Of a DNA stretch of 64,000 nucleotides, positions 27,542 through 35,432 are shown piece by piece. A program made the position numbers and the translations under genes. The first letter of the stretch is position 1; every line of letters begins with the position of its first letter. Source of the DNA: [Clostridium] asparagiforme DSM 15981 (GTDB taxonomy: Bacteria > Bacillota > Clostridia > Lachnospirales > Lachnospiraceae); contig CP102272.1 in NCBI GenBank assembly GCA_025149125.1, positions 1,550,001 to 1,614,000 of the forward strand, given 5' to 3'. The notes beneath the pieces are model-generated. The model made no database searches. It was given only the letters and a program-made list of their open reading frames with translations, and was not told where the DNA came from.

Positions 27542-28360
27542 ATGATTGCGGCAGTAATCCAGATGAATTGTGAACCTGGGAATATTAGAAAAAATGTGGC
27601 GGCCGCCAGAGATTTCATCCGGAAGGCCGCAGACAAGGGAGCGGAGTGGGCTGTGCTTCCAGAGTTGTTCCAGACCGGGTATCTGCTCGGGGGACGCGAC
27701 CGGGAATACGCCGGACCAGTACCCGGGGGAGAAGCCCTATGCTGGATGGAGGAGACCGCCAGAGAATTCGGCATAATGCTGACCGGGGGCATCATTGAGG
27801 AGCAGGGAGGGAAGCTTTACGACACAGCGGTCACCGTTTCACAGCATGGGCTGCTGGGGGCTTACCGAAAGATTCATCTGTGGGGCGGGGAAAAGGAGCG
27901 CTTCACACCGGGAAACGATACCGGTACGCCCATGGACTGCGGAAATTGGAAGATTGGCATGCAAATCTGTTACGAAGCCGGTTTTCCGGAGGGCGCCAGG
28001 CTTCAGGTACTGAAAGGAGCCAATGCGCTGGCCTACGTGGCGGCCTTCGGAGCTGCGCGGGCAGAAGTCTGGGACCTGGCGACCAGGGCGAGGGCATTGG
28101 AGAATGGCTGCTATGTATTGGCCTCAGACCGGTGTGGGACAGAGCCATGCGGGACAAAATTTGCAGGCAGGAGCAGAATCGTGGCTCCGGACGGAACCAT
28201 ACTGGCTCAAGTGGAGGAGGGGGAGGGAATAGCGGTCGCAAAGCTGGAACTGTCCAATATCCAACAGCAGCGGGCGGTTTTGCCTTACCTGAAAGATCTC
28301 CGTACGGATTTGATAGCGGCCGCGTGGCAGAAATGGGCGAACGGAAGTGAACGCGGATGA
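27542..28360 (+). CDS. Carbon-nitrogen hydrolase (nitrilase superfamily amidase)
   Basis: A 272-residue cytoplasmic amidase. The catalytic triad is visible: Glu in WAVLPELFQTGYLL, Lys in GAYRKIHLWGGEKERF and Cys in KIGMQICYEAGFPEG. The length fits the superfamily. It opens the carbamoyl catabolic operon behind the MerR-type promoter. By context it may hydrolyse an amide or N-carbamoyl compound that feeds the carbamoyltransferase, or hydrolyse the oxamate produced; the substrate cannot be read from the sequence. The start at 27542 has AAAGGGG upstream; other in-frame starts exist nearby. Confidence 0.88.
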   Translation: MIAAVIQMNCEPGNIRKNVAAARDFIRKAADKGAEWAVLPELFQTGYLLGGRDREYAGPVPGGEALCWMEETAREFGIMLTGGIIEEQGGKLYDTAVTVSQHGLLGAYRKIHLWGGEKERFTPGNDTGTPMDCGNWKIGMQICYEAGFPEGARLQVLKGANALAYVAAFGAARAEVWDLATRARALENGCYVLASDRCGTEPCGTKFAGRSRIVAPDGTILAQVEEGEGIAVAKLELSNIQQQRAVLPYLKDLRTDLIAAAWQKWANGSERG

Positions 28361-28429
28361 AGGCTTGCAGAAGTATCACCACAACGACAAAGTAAAAGCA
28401 AAATAATTTCATTATAGAGGAGGAACAAA

Positions 28430-29689
28430 ATGAGCAGTTTAAAAGAAAGAATTGAGCAGGCCAACCATGAAACCGTCCGAAGGATGATCGATTCACAGAT
28501 TTCCTGGGTGGATGTGAAGAAGGCGATCGACACCTGTCCGGGCATGAAAGAAAATATGATCATGCACGCAGGCGCCGCTATCACATGGGACAGAATGGGG
28601 GACGCACAGAAGAACGCGGTAAAGGGAGCGATCCTTTATGAGGGTTGGGCTGACAACCTTGAGGAAGCGGACCGGCTGGTGGCAAGCGGAAAGGTGGAAT
28701 TGTCTCCTTGTCATCTTCACGCAACGGTTGGCTCCATGACCGGCGTCACATCCCCATCCATGCCGGTGTTCGTTGTCAAGAACGAAACTTATGGAAATTA
28801 TGGGCACTGCCTGATTTATGAGTCGCCGGAACCTAAAAAGCTGAGCTTTGGTTATGTAGGACCGGAGTCGATGGAAAATCTGAAATTTATCGATGATGTG
28901 GTTGCACCGGTGCTGAAAGAATTGATTAAAGCCATGGGCGGCAGCTTCAACATCAAAAAAATCATGTCCAGAGCGCTCTTTATGGGAGATGAAATGCACA
29001 GCAGAAGCTTTGCCTCCACCGCACTGTTTAACCTGGAGACAGCCCCGTATCTGTTTGAACTGCCTTTTGACAAGGCTACGTTAAAAGCATTTTCGGACTT
29101 TGTGCGCAGAAGCGAGCAGTTCTTCCTTCATCTGGTTATGGCGGGAAGCAAAGCGCTGGCGGACGCGGCCAACGGTATTGAGTACAGCACCATCGTAACG
29201 GGAATTGCCAGAAATGGAGTGGAAGTGGGAATCCGTGTCAGCGGCTTGGGCGAGCAGTGGTTCACAGGACCATCCGGCCCCATTGACGGACTTTACTTTG
29301 GTAACTACACGGTCGCAGACGCGCAGCCTGACATGGGTGACAGTGCGATCACGGAAACCACCGGCCTGGGAGCGATGGCCCATGCGGCTTCGCCGGCGCT
29401 GGGACTGACCAAGGGCAGTGTGGATATGGCCTACAAATTTACCAATGAAATGCAGCAGATCTGCATCGCCAACAATCCTCATTACGCGATCCCATATCTT
29501 GGCGGCAAGGGGTCACCTGTGGGCATTGACATCCGCAAGGTTCTGGAGACCGGAATCGTACCTGTGATCAATACGGGAATTGCCAGCAAGAAGGGCGGAC
29601 AGATCGGAGTGGGTAACGCAAGAGTACCCATGGAAGCGTTTAAGAAAGCACTGGTAGCTTATAACAAAGAGTATGGCAAACGCCAGTGA
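28430..29689 (+). CDS. allG: DUF1116 protein, AllG (YlbE)-type oxamate carbamoyltransferase subunit
   Basis: A 419-residue protein covering the DUF1116 domain. In E. coli the YlbE/AllG protein acts with FdrA/AllF and YlbF/AllH as oxamate carbamoyltransferase, turning oxalurate plus phosphate into oxamate and carbamoyl phosphate. Conserved-looking stretches include GVTSPSMPVFVVKNETYGN, FMGDEMHSRSFASTALFN and TGIARNGVEVGIRVSGLGEQ, all rich in polar residues suited to a metal or substrate site. The N-terminus starts directly at the domain, without the extra segment that I recall in YlbE; that segment seems to be encoded separately at 31274. The ATG follows AGAGGAGGAAC. Confidence 0.87.
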   Translation: MSSLKERIEQANHETVRRMIDSQISWVDVKKAIDTCPGMKENMIMHAGAAITWDRMGDAQKNAVKGAILYEGWADNLEEADRLVASGKVELSPCHLHATVGSMTGVTSPSMPVFVVKNETYGNYGHCLIYESPEPKKLSFGYVGPESMENLKFIDDVVAPVLKELIKAMGGSFNIKKIMSRALFMGDEMHSRSFASTALFNLETAPYLFELPFDKATLKAFSDFVRRSEQFFLHLVMAGSKALADAANGIEYSTIVTGIARNGVEVGIRVSGLGEQWFTGPSGPIDGLYFGNYTVADAQPDMGDSAITETTGLGAMAHAASPALGLTKGSVDMAYKFTNEMQQICIANNPHYAIPYLGGKGSPVGIDIRKVLETGIVPVINTGIASKKGGQIGVGNARVPMEAFKKALVAYNKEYGKRQ

Positions 29690-29707
29690 CGGCAGGAGGT
29701 GTATAGA

Positions 29708-31261
29708 ATGGGACTGAAATCCAAGGTATTTCCGAATTCTTATCGGGACTCGGTATTGCTGATGAAGATGGCGGGCATGGTCCGTAAAATTGAAGGCGTG
29801 GAGAACGCGGAAGTCATTATTGCCACGGAAGCCAATAAGGGCATCCTTGAGTTTAACGGTCTGCTGACAGAGGAGATCAGGAAGGCGACGCCCAACGATT
29901 TGGTGGTAAGCGTTATTGCCGGGGATGAGACCGTGATCGAGAAAGCAATCGCGGCGGTAGAAGACATGATATTCAACGGACTGGAGGATGACAAGGGAGG
30001 AAAAGTCACCTATTCGGCAAAGAGTATTGCGGGGGCTCTGGCCATGGAGCCGGAAGCCGATCTGGCGATTTTGTCGATCCCGGGTCCTCTGGTGAAAAAG
30101 GACGCCATGAAGCTGCTCGACAGCGGCGTCAACCTTCTGATCTTCAGTGACAATGTTCCGATTGAGGATGAGCTGGAACTGAAGCGCAAAGCTGACGAAA
30201 TGGGACTTATGGTAATGGGACCGGACTGCGGTACCGCGATCGTGAGAGGCGCCTCGCTGGCGTTTGCCAATAAAGTGCGTCAGGGGAAGATCGGTATGGT
30301 GTGTGCATCCGGAACTGGCCTTCAGGAAGTGGCCGTTCTGATCCATAATCTGGGACAGGGAATCTCTCACGCCCTAGGAACCGGGAGCAATGATGTGAAG
30401 GATGCAATCGGAGGTATCTCCATGAAGCGCGGACTTAAATGGCTGGAGCAGGATGGAAGCACGGAGCTGATTGTAGTGGTGTCCAAACCACCTCAGAAGG
30501 CTACCATGGAGAATCTGAAGGAAGAATTTAAAAAGTGCCGGAAACCGGTAATTGTCAATTTCCTGGGAAGCAGCCAGCCTGTCAAGCGGGATGGAAATGT
30601 CTACTATACGGATACCTTGGAGGAGACGGCGTTAAAAGCTCTGGAGCTGGCCGGGGAGACGGTAGACGACAGCGTGGCGGTACCGGAGGATATTTTAGAG
30701 GACATCCGCCGGGAACGGGAGCTGCACCGGCATAAAGGCGGTTACATGAGGGCCCTTTATACAGGCGGGACCCTGGGAACGGAAGCGGCAATCATATGCC
30801 GGGATATTTTAAGCGGGCTGACCACCAATCTGACCGTGCCCGGAGTGGAAAAAATGGCGGATTATAACGTCAGCGCAAAGAACTGCATCCTGGATCTTGG
30901 CGCAGACGAGTTTACCCTGGGTAAGCCCCATCCCATGATCGAGCCGGAGATGAAGAACCAGCGGCTTTTAAAGGAGGCGGCAGATCCGGAAACAGCTGTG
31001 ATTCTTCTGGATTTTGTGCTGGGCTACGGTGTGAATGCGGATCCGGCCGGAAATACGTTATATGAGATTGATAAGGCCAGGGAAATTGCAGAATCTCAGG
31101 GAAGGCATATAACCATTGTAGCGTCTGTTACCGGAACGGATGAAGATCCCCAGAACCGTGAGGAGCAGATCCGGGTATTAAAGGACCACGGCGTGCTGGT
31201 ACTGCCTTCCAATGCCCAGGCGGTGCGCGCGGCAGTGGAGATTGTCAAAGAGTGCAGATAG
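29708..31261 (+). CDS. fdrA: FdrA (AllF)-type protein, acyl-CoA-synthetase-like carbamoyltransferase subunit
   Basis: A 517-residue protein of the FdrA family, related to succinyl-CoA synthetase alpha-type folds. Nucleotide/CoA-fold motifs are present: MGPDCGTAIVRGASLAFANK, GMVCASGTGLQEVAVLIHNL and GISHALGTGSNDVKDAIGGIS. The second half repeats the ligase-type architecture (ALYTGGTLGTEAAIICRDIL). It is the central subunit of the AllFGH carbamoyltransferase by family knowledge. The ATG at 29708 lies eight bases after AGGAGG. The order hydrolase-allG-fdrA-small protein-DUF2877-carbamate kinase supports one catabolic operon. Confidence 0.9.
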   Translation: MGLKSKVFPNSYRDSVLLMKMAGMVRKIEGVENAEVIIATEANKGILEFNGLLTEEIRKATPNDLVVSVIAGDETVIEKAIAAVEDMIFNGLEDDKGGKVTYSAKSIAGALAMEPEADLAILSIPGPLVKKDAMKLLDSGVNLLIFSDNVPIEDELELKRKADEMGLMVMGPDCGTAIVRGASLAFANKVRQGKIGMVCASGTGLQEVAVLIHNLGQGISHALGTGSNDVKDAIGGISMKRGLKWLEQDGSTELIVVVSKPPQKATMENLKEEFKKCRKPVIVNFLGSSQPVKRDGNVYYTDTLEETALKALELAGETVDDSVAVPEDILEDIRRERELHRHKGGYMRALYTGGTLGTEAAIICRDILSGLTTNLTVPGVEKMADYNVSAKNCILDLGADEFTLGKPHPMIEPEMKNQRLLKEAADPETAVILLDFVLGYGVNADPAGNTLYEIDKAREIAESQGRHITIVASVTGTDEDPQNREEQIRVLKDHGVLVLPSNAQAVRAAVEIVKECR

Positions 31262-31273
31262 GGAGGAAATGAG

Positions 31274-31435
31274 ATGGCAGGTTTGCTTGAACGGGAAGTA
31301 AATGTTTTGAACATTGGATTAAAGCAGTTTTTTACATCGCTGGATGATCAGGATGTAAAGGTTCTCCACGTAGAATGGAAGCCCCCTGTGGAGGATGATG
31401 AAGAGATTGATGATTTGTTGAGTTTGCTTCTGTGA
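31274..31435 (+). CDS. 53-residue protein of the carbamoyltransferase operon
   Basis: An ATG 12 bases after the fdrA stop, behind GGGAGGAAATGAG, opens 53 codons. The product begins MAGLLEREVNVLNIGLKQFF, continues through VKVLHVEWKPPVEDDEE and ends in a Leu-rich helix. The pattern N-x-G-L...F...L..Q...V.HV.W.PP resembles, from memory, an N-terminal or C-terminal segment fused to YlbE/FdrA proteins in other bacteria. Here it would be a free small subunit. Its stop overlaps the GTG start of the next gene (GTGA), so translation is coupled. The good ribosome site and zero-gap packing argue for a real gene. Confidence 0.75.
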   Translation: MAGLLEREVNVLNIGLKQFFTSLDDQDVKVLHVEWKPPVEDDEEIDDLLSLLL

Positions 31436-32322
31436 GTATGAGGCTGCGGGTAAAGGATTTGGCGGGTACGGCAGTGGCTTCCCTGCCACCCCGGGGGGAC
31501 TGGAGAGAAGGAGCCGTTCACTCCGTATACCATCATACGGTGAACATCCGGCTGGAAAATGGAACTCTAATCTCTCTCATCAGCCGCCGTGCGCCGCTCC
31601 ACCCCTTTGCAATCCGGTTGGATGAAGACGAGATGGAACGACTCCAGGGGATACGGGAGGGCGGCGCCTGCCGGGCCACACAAGCGGAAATCCGGCTGGA
31701 TGGGCAGAATGGGCCGGTTGTGCTGTCCTGGGGTAGGGAGCAGTTAAAAAACCTGAGCGCGGACCGTCTCAGGGGAGCCGCCCCAACGGCGGCGATCCTG
31801 GAGATTTTGAACAGGAAAGCGGAAGAGAACGCCGGAAAGTCCGCCCTTGGATTCATAGCCGATCCCACTCTTAACTCCCCTCTGCTGCCCTGGAGGGATC
31901 GGATTTACCGGTTGATCGCCGCGGCCCTCAGGGCGGAATCCAAAGAAGCCGTATGGGTGGGAAAACAATTAGTAGGATTGGGCTGGGGGCTGACTCCCAC
32001 CTGCGACGACTTTATGGCGGGAATGCTGGCGGCCTTTTGGTTTAATCGGGACTATCCCGTACGGAAGCTTGCCGAGCTTGGGGAATGCCTGGCGGTCTGT
32101 GGGGAGACGCAGACGACCGCGGTCAGCGCACAGTTTCTAAAATGGGCGGCAAAAGGATATTTCAGCCAGGGGATTCTGGAACTTTTGGAATGCCTTAGGG
32201 GAAAAGATGAAGTATGTCTGTGCGCCAAGCTGCAACAGCTTTTGTCAATGGGGCACTCTTCAGGCTGCGATACGCTGATGGGGATTGTGTGCGGGATGAG
32301 ATATGGAGGAACATGGATATGA
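31432..32322 (+). CDS. allH: DUF2877 protein, AllH (YlbF)-type carbamoyltransferase subunit
   Basis: A 296-residue DUF2877 protein. The family hallmarks are GLGWGLTPTCDDFMAGMLAA and GHSSGCDTLMGIVCG near the C-terminus. The YlbF/AllH protein is the third component of E. coli oxamate carbamoyltransferase. GTG at 31432 overlaps the stop of the 53-residue gene; an ATG two codons later is the alternative. The downstream carbamate kinase starts inside its stop codon (ATGA). Tight packing on both sides suggests stoichiometric synthesis. Confidence 0.85.
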   Translation: MSMRLRVKDLAGTAVASLPPRGDWREGAVHSVYHHTVNIRLENGTLISLISRRAPLHPFAIRLDEDEMERLQGIREGGACRATQAEIRLDGQNGPVVLSWGREQLKNLSADRLRGAAPTAAILEILNRKAEENAGKSALGFIADPTLNSPLLPWRDRIYRLIAAALRAESKEAVWVGKQLVGLGWGLTPTCDDFMAGMLAAFWFNRDYPVRKLAELGECLAVCGETQTTAVSAQFLKWAAKGYFSQGILELLECLRGKDEVCLCAKLQQLLSMGHSSGCDTLMGIVCGMRYGGTWI

Positions 32323-33278
32323 GTAGAGTTGTTATGGCTCTGGGGGGAAACGCACTCGGAAACACCCCGGAAGAGCAAAAACTGAAAACCAGGTGGATCG
32401 CAAAGGTGATTGCGGATATGGTCGAGGACGGACATCATCTGGTGATCTGCCATGGCAATGGACCTCAGGTAGGGATGATCCAGCTTTCTATGGATTATGC
32501 GGCGGCCTCGGATGCTATTTCCGCCGATGTCGCCCTTCCGGAATGCGGGGCCATGAGCCAGGGCTACATCGGATATCATTTGCAGAATGGTATAACCAAT
32601 GAACTGAATGTGCGCGGGATTGACAGGCCGGTGGCCGCGGTGCTAACCAGAGTAGTGGTGAATGCCAAAGATCCGGCATTTCAGAATCCCACCAAGCCAA
32701 TCGGCGCTTTTTATACCCGGGAAGAGGCGGAAAGATTGTCCGCATCGGGCCATACCACATTTGTGGAGGATTCAGGCCGTGGATACAGACGGGTGGTGGC
32801 GTCACCGCTTCCTGTGGAAATCCAGGAGATGCCGGTTATCCGCCGGATGATGGACAGCGGGTATATTACCATTGCCGTGGGGGGAGGCGGAATCCCAATT
32901 ACCAAGGAACACGGCATTTGCCGGGGGACAGCTGCTGTGATTGATAAGGATTTTGCAGCGGAGAAGCTGGCAGAAAACATACAGGCGGATATTCTTCTGC
33001 TTTTGACTGCCGTGGATGCAGTTTCGGTTAATTTTGGGAAAAAGAATCAGAAGCAGCTGGGGCGAGTGACGGGCAGTGAGCTGGAGCGATATGCGAAGGA
33101 AGGCCAGTTCCCGGCAGGCAGCATGCTGCCGAAAGTACAGGCAGCGTTGAAGTTTGTCCGGCACAATCCTAAGGGTAAGGCAATCATCAGTTCTCTGGAG
33201 CGCGCCCGGGAGGCGGTGGAGGAAGGCTGCGGAACAATCATCTCGGCAGATGAGGAAATGTTGAGCGGAGTATCATAA
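32319..33278 (+). CDS. arcC: Carbamate kinase
   Basis: A 319-residue cytoplasmic kinase that makes ATP from carbamoyl phosphate and ADP, releasing carbamate that decays to ammonia and CO2. Motifs: VVMALGGNALGN, VICHGNGPQVGMIQL, GYRRVVASPLPVEI, AVGGGGIPIT and LLLLTAVDAVSVNFG. Length is typical. The ATG at 32319 overlaps the DUF2877 stop and lies eight bases after GGAGGA. There is no arginine deiminase or ornithine carbamoyltransferase nearby, so its carbamoyl phosphate most likely comes from the AllFGH-type complex. It is functionally the AllK role. Confidence 0.95.
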   Translation: MSRVVMALGGNALGNTPEEQKLKTRWIAKVIADMVEDGHHLVICHGNGPQVGMIQLSMDYAAASDAISADVALPECGAMSQGYIGYHLQNGITNELNVRGIDRPVAAVLTRVVVNAKDPAFQNPTKPIGAFYTREEAERLSASGHTTFVEDSGRGYRRVVASPLPVEIQEMPVIRRMMDSGYITIAVGGGGIPITKEHGICRGTAAVIDKDFAAEKLAENIQADILLLLTAVDAVSVNFGKKNQKQLGRVTGSELERYAKEGQFPAGSMLPKVQAALKFVRHNPKGKAIISSLERAREAVEEGCGTIISADEEMLSGVS

Positions 33279-33350
33279 GAAAAAAAATAGAAAAGGAGAT
33301 ATAATTTTAATAACAAAACATTATTATTTTTAGCAGAGGGATTTGAAACG

Positions 33351-33890
33351 ATGGAGTTCAGCGTGTTTGTGGACGTGCTGGGATGGGCCAGAAATGATTT
33401 TGACTATCAGCTGCCGTTGGAAACCTGCGGTTTTACCAAAACAGTTAATGCAACCTTTAATGTTCCGGTGATTGTGGATAAGACGATTGATGAGATCAAT
33501 GTAGATGACTATGAGGCGCTGGCATTCCCGGGCGGATTTGCAAACTACAATTTTTATGAGTCCTGCTCAGATGAACGCCTGCTGAATCTGATCCGCGCAT
33601 TTGACGAGAAGGGCAAGATTATCGCCTCTATCTGTGTGGCCTCCATCATTTTGGGCCAGGCGGGCATATTAAAGGGGCGTAAGGCTACCACCTACCACCT
33701 GAAAAATGGCCGCAGACAGAAGCAGCTGGCACAGTATGATGTGGATGTGGTCAATGAGCGGATTGTAGTGGACAAAAATGTTATCTCATCCTACTGCCCT
33801 GAGACGGCTCCTGATGTGGCGTTCAAGCTTTTGGAAATGCTGACAAGCCTGGAAGAGGCGCTGAAGGTTAAAACATTGATGGGATACTAA
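33351..33890 (+). CDS. DJ-1/PfpI family protein
   Basis: A 179-residue protein with the class I amidotransferase-like fold. The nucleophile elbow is IIASICVASIILGQAGILKG with a Cys, followed by the PfpI-type TYHLKNGRRQKQLAQYDV in place of the usual catalytic His context. A Glu-containing N-terminal strand and ALAFPGGFANYNFYE are also present. Family members include glyoxalases, hydratases and chaperone-like deglycases, so the reaction is unknown. It lies 70 bp after the carbamate kinase in the same direction and is probably part of the operon. Confidence 0.85.
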   Translation: MEFSVFVDVLGWARNDFDYQLPLETCGFTKTVNATFNVPVIVDKTIDEINVDDYEALAFPGGFANYNFYESCSDERLLNLIRAFDEKGKIIASICVASIILGQAGILKGRKATTYHLKNGRRQKQLAQYDVDVVNERIVVDKNVISSYCPETAPDVAFKLLEMLTSLEEALKVKTLMGY

Positions 33891-33915
33891 GATCGATAAG
33901 AGGAAAGGAGGAGGG

Positions 33916-34614
33916 ATGGAGAAACGTAAGAAAGACCCCGCCGCCGGGACGGGAAGGGCTTCGGGCAAGGACGTGCGGTTGGGGATTGGACCCTGTATTG
34001 CGTTGCTGTTTACCTGTATTTTCTTTTCAGGCATATTTAAGGGCAGCGGTAACTGGACCGGTATCCTGGATTTTTCCACTCTGTGCGGCTCCTTTGGAAG
34101 CATTGTCACGCAGCCTAAGATCATGACTTTTGCAGGGGCGGGAGGCAGTGGGGCGAAGGACGGTTTCCTGTTTGCATGTTCCCTGCTACCGCCGGTTATG
34201 CTGGCCATTGGGATTATCCAGGTATCGGAGCATTTCGGCGCGTTGGAGGCGGCCAGAAAGCTGATGACGCCGCTTTTAAAAAGCTGCCTGGGGATTCCCG
34301 GGGCAGCCGGCCTGACCTTGATTGCCAGTCTTCAAAATGTGGATGTGGGAGCGGTCATGACAAAGGAACTGTGGGAGGCGGGAGAGATTACAGATCGTCA
34401 GAAAAGTATTTTTGCCGCGTTCCAGCTGTCGGGAGGCGCTGTGATTGTGAACTTCTTTGGCAGCGGCGCCGCATTATTTGCGCTGACGTGCTCTGATGGA
34501 AATCTGGCTGTGACGATGCCAATGATCATACCCTTTACGATAATCGTGGCGTTCAAAATTTTTGGGACGAATCTGATGCGGCTGTATCTGCATTTTATGG
34601 AACACGGATCGTAA
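33916..34614 (+). CDS. YjiH-like nucleoside-recognition (gate) domain membrane protein
   Basis: A 232-residue membrane protein with about five hydrophobic segments and the gate domain pattern (PPVMLAIGIIQVSEHFGALE, TLIASLQNVDVGAVMTKELWE, FQLSGGAVIVNFFGSGAALF). It corresponds to E. coli YjiH, whose partner YjiG is encoded next. YjiH/YjiG are of unknown substrate; in E. coli they adjoin a dipeptidase gene. In this operon they may move the carbamoyl compound or a product. It starts with AGGAAAGGAGGAGGG. Confidence 0.8.
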   Translation: MEKRKKDPAAGTGRASGKDVRLGIGPCIALLFTCIFFSGIFKGSGNWTGILDFSTLCGSFGSIVTQPKIMTFAGAGGSGAKDGFLFACSLLPPVMLAIGIIQVSEHFGALEAARKLMTPLLKSCLGIPGAAGLTLIASLQNVDVGAVMTKELWEAGEITDRQKSIFAAFQLSGGAVIVNFFGSGAALFALTCSDGNLAVTMPMIIPFTIIVAFKIFGTNLMRLYLHFMEHGS

Positions 34615-34739
34615 CTGTTCAGTAGGTCTGCGCACTTGCTGCGCTGACTGTACAAAAATCTAAGCTTGCAGGCAAAAATCCCATCGACGAAGTCGATTTT
34701 AAATGGATTTTTGCTCGTATCTGTGAAGGAACTGAACAG
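34615..34739. repeat. Palindromic intergenic element
   Basis: Outer arms CTGTTCAGT (34615-34623) and ACTGAACAG (34731-34739) enclose an inner perfect pair, CAAAAATCC/GGATTTTTG (about 34673-34713). The whole folds as one long cruciform or hairpin and separates yjiH from yjiG. It resembles a small non-coding mobile repeat. Confidence 0.7.
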
Positions 34740-34792
34740 ATACCGCGGATCTAAAATATGTCCGGAATAACATGCGGGAGGGAGAATGGGGA

Positions 34793-35257
34793 ATGGGAGC
34801 GAAAACAGAGAAAAAGATGGTAACGGAAGTTTTTATTGAGGGAGCAAGAAAAGGTCTGAAGATTGGTACGAACAGCATTATTCCCAATATACTGATGGCA
34901 TACGTGCTGATCAGCGTATTAAAAATATCCGGGCTTCTGGATGTACTGAGCCGGCTTTTGGACCCTCTCATGGCGGTATTTACTCTTCCGGGAGCCGCGG
35001 CAACCGTAATTTTAAGCGCATGGATGGGAACCGCCGGGGGTGTGGGTGTGGCGGTGGGACTTTTTACGGAAGGTCTTCTGGATGCTCACGATATTATGAT
35101 CCTGACACCCGCGATCTTCCTTTTGGGTGCCCAGATCCAATATATTGGGAGAGTGCTGAACGTGGCGGGCGTAAAAAGCAAGCATTATCTGCCGCTTTTG
35201 GCAATCAGTATCATCAATGCGATGTTTGGGATGCTGGTTATGCGTATATTTGTATAG
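34793..35257 (+). CDS. YjiG-like nucleoside-recognition (gate) domain membrane protein
   Basis: A 154-residue membrane protein that aligns closely with E. coli YjiG as I recall it (VFIEGARKGLKIGTNSIIPN, AYVLISVLKISGLLDVLSRL, FTLPGAAATVILSAWM, VLNVAGVKSKHYLPLLAISI). About four membrane segments are present. It is the partner of the YjiH-like protein, separated by a palindromic repeat. The start at 34793 lies behind GGGAGGGAG; an earlier in-frame ATG at 34772 is possible. It closes the carbamoyl operon region. Confidence 0.82.
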   Translation: MGAKTEKKMVTEVFIEGARKGLKIGTNSIIPNILMAYVLISVLKISGLLDVLSRLLDPLMAVFTLPGAAATVILSAWMGTAGGVGVAVGLFTEGLLDAHDIMILTPAIFLLGAQIQYIGRVLNVAGVKSKHYLPLLAISIINAMFGMLVMRIFV

Positions 35258-35317
35258 GAAACAAAAGCGGAAACAATCGTCCGCAGGCTGCGCCAGCGGT
35301 CTGTTACATTCAATGAG

Positions 35318-35358
35318 ATACCGGAAGGCGGCGTGAACATTACGCCGCTTTCCGGTAT
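35318..35358. terminator. Bidirectional terminator between yjiG and the TipAS regulator
   Basis: ATACCGGAAGGCGGCGT (35318-35334) pairs with ACGCCGCTTTCCGGTAT (35342-35358) with one or two interruptions and a 7-base loop. It lies between convergent genes. Confidence 0.8.
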
Positions 35359-35387
35359 TGTGCGCGTGCTGATTCCGGTCAATCCGG
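35359..35387. repeat. Duplicate of a 28-bp piece of the downstream merR gene
   Basis: The sequence from 35359 repeats 36256-36285 (GTGCGCGTGCTGATTCCGGTCA and a few more bases) with about one change. At 36256 it encodes the turn TGISTRT of the MerR HTH; here it lies outside any gene, next to the terminator. Confidence 0.7.
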
Positions 35388-35432
35388 TTCCATCAAATTA
35401 TTATACAATATCACGCCGCGCGTCAACGCGTC

